The position numbers and the translations under genes are program-made. Shown here in pieces: positions 25,597 to 32,402 of a stretch of 36,909 nucleotides of DNA (position 1 is the stretch's first letter; each line of letters opens with the position of its first letter). The DNA lies in NCBI GenBank assembly GCA_964478545.1, contig CAYZIS010000023.1:1-36909 (forward strand). Reading direction: 5' to 3'. A model generated the notes under the pieces. The model did no database searches. It had not been told where the DNA came from and was given only the letters and a program-made list of their open reading frames with translations. Source of the DNA: DQWO01 sp964478545. GTDB lineage: Bacteria > Desulfobacterota > Anaeroferrophillalia > Anaeroferrophillales > Anaeroferrophillaceae.

Positions 25597-27345
25597 ATGT
25601 CAGAACGAGTAATTTTATCAGGTAATGAAGCCATTGCCCGGGGGGCGTATGAGGCAGGTGTGTTGCTGGCCTCAGCGTACCCGGGGACTCCGTCGACGGA
25701 AATTCTTGAAAATGTGTCGAAATATGAAGATATCTACAGTGAATGGTCTCCCAATGAAAAGGTGGCCATGGAAGTGGGTGTAGGTAGTTCAATGGCCGGG
25801 GCCCGTACCCTGGTGGCCATGAAGCATGTGGGGGTGAATGTGGCTGCTGATCCACTTTTCACCTTGTCATATACTGGCGTTGGCGGCGGTCTGGTGCTGG
25901 TTACCGCAGACGATCCGGGAATGCATAGCTCACAGAATGAGCAGGACAATCGGAATTATGGTAAATTTGCTAAAATTCCGATTATTGAACCTAGCGATAG
26001 TCAAGAAGCCAAAGATTTTGTTGCTATGGCTCTTGACCTCAGTGAAGAGTTCGATACCCCGGTGCTTTTTCGGACCACCACCAGAGTTTCTCATTCCAAG
26101 AGTCTGGTGAATATAGCCGAACGCCATGTTTCGGACAAAAAACCGGAACTGGTAAAGGATATGCCAAAGTATACCATGTTGCCGGCATTTGCCCGCCGGA
26201 AACATCACCTGATTGAGGAGCGGATAGAGAAGTTGAAAATATTTGCTGAAACTTCTTCTTTTAACCGGGTAGAGATGGCGGATACTAAAATCGGGGTGGT
26301 AACCAACGGGATTACTTATCAGTATGTTAAAGAAGTTTTGCCAGAGGCCTCAGTGCTTAAGCTGGGTATGACCTATCCTCTGCCCATCGAGCTGATCAAG
26401 GATTTTGCCGCCCAGGTGGACCAGCTGTATGTGATTGAAGAGTTGGACCCATTTTTTGAGGAGCAGATTAGGCTAATGGGTGTTGAGGTAGCCCACGGCA
26501 AAGATTTATTTTCTATCTGTGGTGAGTTTAGTCCCCAGTTGATCCGGGAAAAAGTTGCTGGTTCCCAGTTGTCTCTCCAAGCTGCTGCTGAAGGTCTGCC
26601 GGCCCGACCACCGGCATTTTGTCCGGGTTGTTCTCATCGAGGGGTTTTCACGATTCTGAAAAAACTGAAAGTTTTTGTTTCCGGTGATATTGGTTGCTAT
26701 ACTCTGGGGGCACTGCCGCCCATTCAGGCACTGCATTCCTGTGTTTGTATGGGAGCCAGTATCGGGATGGCTCATGGGATGTCTCATGTAGTTGAAGCCG
26801 GTGATGATCTGACCCAGAAAACTGTAGCGGTTATTGGAGATTCAACCTTTTTTCATTCCGGGATGACTGGTTTATTGAATGCCGTTTATAATAAGGGTAT
26901 TTCAGTGGTGATGATTCTTGATAATCGGACTACCGGGATGACTGGCGGCCAGGAAAATCCCGGGACCGGTAAAACTATTTCCGGTGATGATACGATTGCG
27001 GCTGATATTCCGGCAATGGCTAAGGCGTTCGGGATTCAGGAAGTGGTTTCCCTGGACCCCTATAATTTGCAGGAAGTCGAAGATACCCTGCGGGCCGAGC
27101 TGGCCAATCCTCAACTTTCGGTTATTGTGGTCCAGGCTCCCTGCGTTCTTCGTTATAAGGTCAGTAAACCGGCACTTAAGGTTGATCCGGAAAAATGTAC
27201 CGGCTGCAAAAGTTGTCTTCAGGTGAGCTGTAATGCTCTCAGCCTGATAGAGGAGGATGACAAATCTTATGTGGAGATTGATCCGAATCTCTGTGTCGGC
27301 TGTACGGTTTGTGCCCAGGTTTGTAAATTTGATGCCATTTCCTAA
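25597..27345 (+). CDS. iorA: Indolepyruvate:ferredoxin oxidoreductase, alpha subunit
   Basis: A thiamine-diphosphate enzyme that oxidatively decarboxylates aryl pyruvates (from Trp, Phe, Tyr) to acyl-CoA and reduces ferredoxin. The 582-residue chain has an N-terminal pyrimidine-binding domain (GNEAIARGAYEAGV, AYPGTPSTEI), a TPP-pyrophosphate domain (CPGCSHRG, GDIGCYTLG, IGDSTFFHSGMTGLLNAV) and two C-terminal [4Fe-4S] clusters (CTGCKSCLQVSC and CVGCTVCAQVC). In the first cluster the usual Pro after the last Cys is replaced. A GAGG ribosome site precedes the ATG. iorB follows after a repeat-filled spacer. Confidence 0.95.
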   Translation: MSERVILSGNEAIARGAYEAGVLLASAYPGTPSTEILENVSKYEDIYSEWSPNEKVAMEVGVGSSMAGARTLVAMKHVGVNVAADPLFTLSYTGVGGGLVLVTADDPGMHSSQNEQDNRNYGKFAKIPIIEPSDSQEAKDFVAMALDLSEEFDTPVLFRTTTRVSHSKSLVNIAERHVSDKKPELVKDMPKYTMLPAFARRKHHLIEERIEKLKIFAETSSFNRVEMADTKIGVVTNGITYQYVKEVLPEASVLKLGMTYPLPIELIKDFAAQVDQLYVIEELDPFFEEQIRLMGVEVAHGKDLFSICGEFSPQLIREKVAGSQLSLQAAAEGLPARPPAFCPGCSHRGVFTILKKLKVFVSGDIGCYTLGALPPIQALHSCVCMGASIGMAHGMSHVVEAGDDLTQKTVAVIGDSTFFHSGMTGLLNAVYNKGISVVMILDNRTTGMTGGQENPGTGKTISGDDTIAADIPAMAKAFGIQEVVSLDPYNLQEVEDTLRAELANPQLSVIVVQAPCVLRYKVSKPALKVDPEKCTGCKSCLQVSCNALSLIEEDDKSYVEIDPNLCVGCTVCAQVCKFDAIS

Positions 27346-27348
27346 GTA

Positions 27349-27410
27349 GAGTTCATCCGGAAATATCTATTTCCTGATGAACGCTTTCAGTGATCAGCAG
27401 TCAGCTTTCA
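27349..27410 (+). repeat. Dispersed repeat R2, copy B, inside the ior operon
   Basis: This matches the reverse complement of 6911-6970. The hairpin at 27351-27382 pairs GTTCATCcGGAAAT with ATTTCCtGATGAAC. A partial third copy follows at about 27465-27502 (CATCCGGAAACATTAGTTTTC then GATGGAAAC, written in two parts). The two lie within the 182-base gap between iorA and iorB. Confidence 0.72.
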
Positions 27411-27527
27411 GTAAAATATCGAAAAAAATAATTGGTTAAGCTGAGGGCTAAAGGATGACGGCTAACAGACCATCCGGAAACATTAGTTTTCAGATGGAAA
27501 CTAAGTAAAGATGGAGGATGTAATTAT

Positions 27528-28109
27528 ATGAAAACCATAAATATTTTACTTGCAGGCGTTGGTGGACAGGGGGTCCTGTTGGCCAGCCAGATTTTAACCA
27601 AAGTTGCCATGGCTGCTGATCTGGACGTCAAACAAAGTGAAGTTCATGGAATGTCCCAGCGGGGTGGGAGTGTTACCAGTCATGTGCGATTTGGTGATAA
27701 AATTTATTCTCCCACCATTGATGATGGTGCCGCTGACTTTGTTTTGGGATTTGAACGCCTGGAAGCCTTGCGAAATGCTCATTGTGTTGCGCCCGGTGGA
27801 AAAATATTCTATAATAGCATGCGTATCAATCCGAGTACGGTTGCTTCCGGGGTGAGTAGTTATCCCGAGGGGATTGAATCAACAATTAAAGGATATGCAG
27901 AGGATGTTTTTGTGATTGATGGTTTGGGTCTGGCTAAACAGGCTGGTAGTGTCCGGGCTGCCAATACGGTAATGGTTGGGGCAATTTCCTCTTTTCTGCC
28001 TTTTCCCGATCCCCTATGGGAAGAGCAGCTGCGGAAAATTCTGCCGGCAAAACTGGTGGAGCTTAATCTCAAAGCCTTTAAACTGGGGAGGCAGGCGGTA
28101 GCTGTTTGA
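27528..28109 (+). CDS. iorB: Indolepyruvate:ferredoxin oxidoreductase, beta subunit
   Basis: The 193-residue gamma-domain subunit that completes the IOR enzyme with iorA. It shows the family hallmarks: ILLAGVGGQGVLLASQIL, the SEVHGMSQRGGSVTSHVRFG loop, FERLEALRNA, and NTVMVGAISSFLP near the end. GGAGG precedes the ATG. A strong terminator lies 43 bases after the stop. The pair implies amino-acid fermentation or aryl-acetate metabolism under anoxia; an aryl-CoA ligase often joins this cluster, but none is adjacent. Confidence 0.95.
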   Translation: MKTINILLAGVGGQGVLLASQILTKVAMAADLDVKQSEVHGMSQRGGSVTSHVRFGDKIYSPTIDDGAADFVLGFERLEALRNAHCVAPGGKIFYNSMRINPSTVASGVSSYPEGIESTIKGYAEDVFVIDGLGLAKQAGSVRAANTVMVGAISSFLPFPDPLWEEQLRKILPAKLVELNLKAFKLGRQAVAV

Positions 28110-28151
28110 TACGCAGTCTGATATATCCAGTTTGTTTTTAGTTTTTTAATC

Positions 28152-28184
28152 AGGGGGCATTATCATGCCCCCTCTCTTATTTTA
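28152..28184 (+). terminator. Rho-independent terminator of the ior operon
   Basis: AGGGGGCAT and ATGCCCCCT form a perfect 9-bp stem around TATC, followed by a T-rich tail (CTCTTATTTT). Confidence 0.85.
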
Positions 28185-28211
28185 CCGGGGAAGATGTCTA
28201 AACTTTCTTAA

Positions 28212-28850
28212 TTATCGGAATCATCCATCTATCACACTAAAGAAGTTCTGGTTTCGCCGCTGGTGGGGGGCAGTGAGGTTAGGGGTCTCCTCAAATTATT
28301 ATATCAAGTGAATACTGGTTTGGCCGGGATCAATGTTGATGTCATTGATATTTTTGCCATCCAGGCTAGTAAAGCCATCGAAAATATAACCTATTACCAA
28401 CATTTACAGGAAGAACGTGATTTTCGTGAGAATATCCTGCGCAGCACTCCAAACGGGATTGTCACCGTTGATACCGATTTGTTGATTACTTCCTGTAATC
28501 AGCAGGCCAGGAGATTGTTCAATAATCAGGGTGATCTGCTCCATAGTCCGGTATGTGATGTTATTGACAGCTTTTCTTTTCGCCAGGGATTAATTAAGGG
28601 TAAACAGTCAATGGTCCAGTTGGAAGTGGTTCGTGGTATATCATTGGGCAGTGAGCAGAATTTGCTTATTTCCATTACTTCCCTGCATCATGACTGGTCC
28701 AGACAGCGTGAAATCCTGATAATGATTCAGGATCAGACTGAAAAGAAAAAGTTAGACCAGGACGTCGAAAGAATGAAATGCCTGGCATCCATCGGTCAGC
28801 TGGCGGCCGGTATTGTCCATGGACAGGGAAACTTTGCGCTATCAGATTAA
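28212..28850 (+). pseudogene. GAF-PAS-HisKA sensor kinase fragment, truncated at both ends
   Basis: The open frame holds the end of a GAF domain (EVLVSPLVGGSEVRGLLKLL, then VDVIDIFAIQASKAIENI), a PAS domain (FRENILRSTPNGIVTVDTDL) and the start of a HisKA domain (MKCLASIGQLAAGIVHGQGN). In intact kinases that motif reads LAAGIAHEIRNPL, so the sequence leaves the family directly after the phospho-acceptor His and stops 9 residues later. The ATP-binding domain is missing, and an in-frame TAA at 28209 bounds the left end. It ends 103 bases before tRNA-Pro, where an integration event may have removed the rest. Confidence 0.75.
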
Positions 28851-28952
28851 AAAGTTGGGGATTGAAGAAGAGGGGACTGACGAGGAATAATCCTTGCGTA
28901 GCACAATCCTCCTATGTTATAGGCGGTAGTCTGAAAAATACTGAATTTATGT

Positions 28953-29030
<78 letters not shown>

Positions 29031-29040
29031 GTAAAATCAA

Positions 29041-29077
29041 GGAGTTACGGTTTATTCCGTAGCCCTTTTATTTTTTG
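29041..29077 (+). terminator. Terminator downstream of tRNA-Pro
   Basis: GTTACGG and CCGTAGC pair around TTTATT, followed by CCTTTTATTTTTT. It overlaps the last codons of the recombinase fragment on the other strand. Confidence 0.6.
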
Positions 29078-29488
29078 CGGGACACCGTTGCGGGACAAAG
29101 TTATTTCAGAAAGTGCGCTAACCGTATTTTTCTGCGATTCTGAGATATGGTGCAAATAACGTTCAGTGGTGTTCAATGACTTGTGTCTGAGCAGTCCCGA
29201 GATAGCTTTCATACTGATTTTGTCCTGGTCGGCAAGGTAGGAAGCGGCAAAGTGCCGGATTGAGTGGAATCCGAAGGGTTTGACCTTTGGTCGCCGGTTA
29301 TATCCAGTGCCGGTATCTTCGTTAAAAAATACCCATTCTTCTTGCTTTCTCTCTTTCCATAAAGACTGAAAGACCTCTTTCAATTTTTCATTCATCGGCA
29401 GATCGTCATATTTCAACCCTCCACCTTTATGCTTCCTGGTCCACAGTTTGATAGATGAGTGCGACAAGTTAACATCACGCCAGCGCAT
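29045..29488 (-). pseudogene. Tyrosine recombinase B, C-terminal catalytic fragment
   Basis: The fragment holds the catalytic domain of an XerC/D-like integrase: KGGGLKYDDLPMN (beta-hairpin Lys region), FHSIRHFAASYLADQ (HxxR box), LLRHKSLNTTERYLHH (His and nucleophilic Tyr). The same frame continues upstream of ATG 29488 into LLHTLARISEFLGMRW, where ARISE supplies the first catalytic Arg, before merging with recombinase A at about 29520. The N-terminal core-binding domain is absent, so it should not recombine DNA by itself. It points toward the adjacent tRNA-Pro, the usual geometry of an integrase and its att site. Confidence 0.75.
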
Positions 29489-29490
29489 CC

Positions 29491-30020
29491 CTAAAAATTC
29501 GCTGATCCTTGCCAGGGTGTGAAGCAGACCATTAGTTCCGGCAGGACCATTCCAAAACTGACCCTCTGGTGATATCCCCAGGTTTTCCGTAGACTATGGG
29601 AACCGTAGTTGTCTTTCAGGTTGATCGCCTGGCACCAGTCTTTGACTATCCTGGACAGGGTTGGAACGGTGAGTGGACCACGCAGCCCCAGGAAGAGATA
29701 ATCATCCTCCTCGTCCTTTCTGGACTCCAGGAGGTTCTTGATTGCTTTTTTGACCGTATTGTTCAGCGTGATCCGCCTGGCCTTACCGGTTTTTTTCTCT
29801 TTCAAGACCAGTTCATCCTTTCCCAGTACATCGTGGACACGGAGGTTCAAGATATCACTGGCCCGGAGATTGGTATTGATCCCCAGGATGAAAATACACA
29901 GATCCCGGGGTTGCCGGCAAGCATCTTCTTGATGGACTTGATGTCCTTGGTATTCCGGATTGGCTCAACTGTGATCGAGGAGCCTTTGACTGGATGATTC
30001 TAGCTTTCACCTTTTTTCAT
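29491..30020 (-). pseudogene. Tyrosine recombinase A, 5' part with stop and frameshift
   Basis: Reading starts at ATG 30020 with MKKGES, meets TAG at 30002-30000, and continues NHPVKGSSITVEPIRNTKDI. A frameshift in the CCCCGGG run near 29905 leads into the phage-type integrase body: LGINTNLRASDILNLRVHDV (first catalytic Arg), KEKKTGKARRITLN (Lys) and SHSLRKTWGY (HxxR). It ends within MVLPELMVCF before the final His and Tyr, where recombinase B sequence takes over in another frame. It is clearly inactive. A second copy of its 5' end lies at 30797-30845. Confidence 0.75.
29973..30020 (-). repeat. Direct repeat of integrase 5' end, copy 1
   Basis: Forty-eight bases covering the start codon and first 16 codons of recombinase A. 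The other copy is at 30797-30845 in the same orientation, with about five mismatches and one extra base. The shared core is GAGGAGCCTTTGACTGG. The two copies bracket the higBA pair. Confidence 0.8.
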
Positions 30021-30075
30021 GCTTTTTTAACCTTTAAGTTTTTTGTTTTTACGATGATAGGCCGCACGAAGGATA

Positions 30076-30411
30076 TCAAACAACTGTAGGATATACAGAT
30101 TGTGCTTGTTGGTCGGGCAATACTAATTGAGCTATTTTCTGAATGGCCTTACCTTCTTTTTCTTTCACTAAATCAAGGTCGTATCGAAGCTGGAGCCGTG
30201 AAAAATACCCCTCTGATAAACCAAAATATCGTGAGAGGCGAATCCCTACCTTTGGACTGATCCCCCTTTTTCCACGTAGAATTTCACTTAATGCCATGCT
30301 GGATATGGTAGTATCTTTTGAAATTTTGTAGGCAGAAAGTCCCAAGGGTTCCATGAATTCTTCCTTGAGAATGATTCCCGGATGTTCCAATGGAATTAAA
30401 TTTTTATTCAT
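30076..30411 (-). CDS. higA: HigA-family antitoxin (XRE helix-turn-helix)
   Basis: A 111-residue antitoxin and autorepressor. LEHPGIILKEEFMEPLGLSA is the HigA signature, followed by the XRE helix-turn-helix (YKISKDTTISSMALSEILRG, KRGISPKVGIRLSRYFGLSE). It neutralises the HigB ribosome-dependent mRNA interferase and binds the shared operator. As is usual for HigBA, the toxin gene comes first; the gap is 21 bases with a GGGAGAAAG ribosome site. Confidence 0.92.
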   Translation of the reverse strand: MNKNLIPLEHPGIILKEEFMEPLGLSAYKISKDTTISSMALSEILRGKRGISPKVGIRLSRYFGLSEGYFSRLQLRYDLDLVKEKEGKAIQKIAQLVLPDQQAQSVYPTVV

Positions 30412-30432
30412 AACAACTTTCTCCCTTTATTC

Positions 30433-30714
30433 TTAGTGGTAGTCTGTGATTCCAACATCGTGAGAGTTTGTGTCTTTCCAGACGAAACAAATACGCCACT
30501 GGCTATTAATTCTTATACTATATTGGCCTTCCCGATCCTCTTGCAAAGGTTCCAAATAATTAGAGGGAGGATTTTTAAGGTCTTCTAATGATTCTGAAAT
30601 ATCTATGGCTATCAACTTTTGTCTTGCGCGACCTTGAATCTCAGGTGGAAATTTTTTTGAAAATTTCCTGTTCCAGATTTTTTGTGTTTCTTTACATTTA
30701 AAAGATTTAATCAA
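30433..30714 (-). CDS. higB: HigB-family toxin (RelE/ParE superfamily mRNA interferase)
   Basis: The 93-residue protein matches HigB toxins: MIKSFKCKETQKIWNRKFSK, PEIQGRARQKLIAIDISESL, then QYSIRINSQWRICFVW and DVGITDYH at the end. The Arg, Trp and terminal Tyr-His residues are those expected of a RelE-like active surface. Translation appears to start at TTG 30714 behind GAGGAT; no ATG is available. It is AT-rich relative to the core genes and is transcribed with higA from a clear promoter. Confidence 0.92.
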   Translation of the reverse strand: MIKSFKCKETQKIWNRKFSKKFPPEIQGRARQKLIAIDISESLEDLKNPPSNYLEPLQEDREGQYSIRINSQWRICFVWKDTNSHDVGITDYH

Positions 30715-30737
30715 CTTTTTATCCTCGGTTTTCTCTT

Positions 30738-30793
30738 ATAATAATGCAATGCAATACTATTGTCAATAAATAATATTATGTAACAATACTATT
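30738..30793 (-). promoter_or_regulatory. higBA promoter with paired operator-like repeats
   Basis: On the minus strand TTGACA (30766-30761), a 17-base spacer and TATTAT (30743-30738) form a strong promoter. CAATACTATT occurs twice on the plus strand at 30752-30761 (between -35 and -10) and 30784-30793, 32 bases apart, three helical turns, suited to HigA binding. Confidence 0.7.
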
Positions 30794-30796
30794 TCA

Positions 30797-30845
30797 GATT
30801 CGAGGAGCCTTTGACTGGGTGATTCCAGTTCTCACCTTTTTTCAT
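30797..30845 (-). repeat. Direct repeat of integrase 5' end, copy 2
   Basis: This encodes MKKGENWNHPVKGSSN in the integrase frame and then runs into the higB promoter. Here the sixth/seventh codons are AAC TGG, where copy 1 has AGC TAG, so copy 2 keeps the undamaged reading. Upstream in another frame is an open tail (PQWTEAEELKELKRKNSYL) without a start, at about 30850-30935; it may be the end of a lost gene. The rest of 30846-31063 shows nothing I can assign. Confidence 0.75.
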
Positions 30846-31063
30846 TTTTCACCAGCCGTGAATCAAATAAGAATTTTTCCTTTTAAGTTCCTTCAATTCT
30901 TCCGCCTCAGTCCATTGCGGACACAGAAATTTGATTGCCTAACTATCACTAACTTTTTGTCATTTTTTTAGTAAAACTTAACGAAGAAAAATCAAGATGA
31001 TTTGTTAAAATCGGCAATAATGGTGGTATCTTCTTGGAACCATTAGTTTTTTCCGTGAATCCT

Positions 31064-31095
31064 CCTCGTTAACTTTTACCTAAAAGTTAACGAGG
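31064..31095. repeat. Palindromic repeat R3, copy A
   Basis: CCTCGTTAACTTTT and AAAAGTTAACGAGG form a perfect 14-bp inverted repeat around ACCT, followed by a G-run and CAG. It lies 27 bases beyond the stop of the kinase operon. A related, less perfect copy lies at 35951-35986. No U-tract follows on the minus strand, so it is not a classical terminator. Confidence 0.75.
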
Positions 31096-31122
31096 GGGGG
31101 CAGGAAAAGAAAGTCTGCTGTC

Positions 31123-32172
31123 TTAAATTTGGATGCCATTGCAACTTTCATCCAGTACGCTTCGAATCATATTTGCTAGTTCATGTAAAATTATAGGCTT
31201 CATAAGTATGCCATTGAACTCTAAATCAGCAGAATCCTCAGACATTATTTTATTACTATACCCGGAACAAAGAATAATCGGAATATCGGGACGGATTTTC
31301 CTGATTTTTTTCGCAAGCATTAGACCATTCATTTTGGGCATGGTCATATCTGTAATTATTATATCATAAGCGTGGGGCTGTACACGAAAGGCTTCCAGAG
31401 CATCATATGAACTTGTTCTGGTTTCAATGTGGTATCCCAGATTTTCCAGCAATTCTTTTCCGACATCAACCAGAAACTTTTCATCATCGACAAGAAGTAT
31501 CTTTTCATTGCCTTGTGGTATCAAATCTGATGTTTTCAAGCGTAGCTGTTCTGGTTCTTTATCTATAAGCGGAAATAGTATATGAAAAGTTGTTCCAACA
31601 TCTGGTTCACTGTAAATCTTTATATGACCCACGTGATCCTTTATAATTCCGTGAACTGTAGCAAGCCCCATACCTGTTCCTTTATCCGGTCCTTTTGTTG
31701 TAAAATAAGGTTCAAATATTCGGGGTAAGATGTCAGCACTTATTCCATGGCCCATATCCGCAACTGTTAGTTTAAGATAATAGCCAGGCTTGATATCCTC
31801 ATAAAATAACAAATCTTCCTCACTTATTTTTACTGAAATTAAATCCACATCAAGTTGCCCTCCATTTTTCTCCATCGCATGGAAGGCATTTGTACAAAGG
31901 TTCATGACAATCCGGTGGATTTGTGTCAGGTCTGCTTCTACAGTGCCCAAATTTGATTTTACATTCTGGTGCATTTCAATCGTTGAGGGAATGGATGCTC
32001 GAAGCAACTTCAATGCCTCTTTAATAACTACACTTATATCGGCAGGTCTCTTTTCACTTTTACCCTGCCGGCTGAAAACAAGTATCTGCTGTACAAGTTT
32101 TGTTGCACGTTCGCTGGCAAGATAGAGCCGATCAATGTATTTTTGAACTCTTGGATTTTCTGTAGAATTCAT
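31123..32172 (-). CDS. 3' part of an interrupted hybrid histidine kinase: DHp end, ATPase and receiver domains
   Basis: The 349 residues continue the kinase of 32388-34631. They contain the second dimerisation helix (KYIDRLYLASERATKLVQQI), the HATPase domain with N box (MNLCTNAFHAME), G1 (VADMGHGI), F box (IFEPYFTTKG) and G2 (GTGMGLATVHGI), then a receiver domain (KILLVDDEKF, IIITDMTMPKMNG with the acceptor Asp, MKPI with the Lys). Its first codon ATG 32172 directly follows the target duplication of the 225-bp insertion. It has no ribosome site of its own that I can see. If made, it would be an ATPase-receiver piece without the phospho-acceptor His. Confidence 0.88.
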   Translation of the reverse strand: MNSTENPRVQKYIDRLYLASERATKLVQQILVFSRQGKSEKRPADISVVIKEALKLLRASIPSTIEMHQNVKSNLGTVEADLTQIHRIVMNLCTNAFHAMEKNGGQLDVDLISVKISEEDLLFYEDIKPGYYLKLTVADMGHGISADILPRIFEPYFTTKGPDKGTGMGLATVHGIIKDHVGHIKIYSEPDVGTTFHILFPLIDKEPEQLRLKTSDLIPQGNEKILLVDDEKFLVDVGKELLENLGYHIETRTSSYDALEAFRVQPHAYDIIITDMTMPKMNGLMLAKKIRKIRPDIPIILCSGYSNKIMSEDSADLEFNGILMKPIILHELANMIRSVLDESCNGIQI

Positions 32173-32177
32173 CTGAG

Positions 32178-32402
32178 CTAACCCATGTTTAACAAGATTT
32201 TAGTAAAATTTGCCTTTTCGGACAATTTTAGCCGAAAAAAGCTAATGATTTCAAGGAAAATTCTGTATTTTTTATTTGTAGTGCCCCTCGGATAGGTAAG
32301 GTATTGATATTATATGAAAGTGTAGTGCCACTTGACCTTTTTGAAATCTATAAGCTATTGATTATAATAGGTTAATTTTTTATGCTGTTAAACATGGGCT
32401 AA
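32178..32402. mobile_element. 225-bp MITE-like insertion with terminal inverted repeats and 5-bp target duplication
   Basis: Left end CTAACCCATGTTTAACA and the reverse complement of the right end TTAGCCCATGTTTAACA agree at 15 of 17 positions. Both ends are flanked by CTGAG in direct orientation (32173-32177 and 32403-32407), a 5-bp target duplication. No transposase frame exists inside. The interior is AT-rich and contains two related motifs, TGTAGTGCCCCTCGG and TGTAGTGCCACTTGA. Removing the element plus one CTGAG joins the two kinase parts in frame (GYAQ then MNSTENP), which proves the insertion boundary. Confidence 0.88.

Noticed and set aside
29596..29997. Plus-strand ORF of 133 codons across the recombinase region
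   Set aside because: It is antisense to recombinase A, which has recognisable catalytic motifs; the ORF has no ribosome site.
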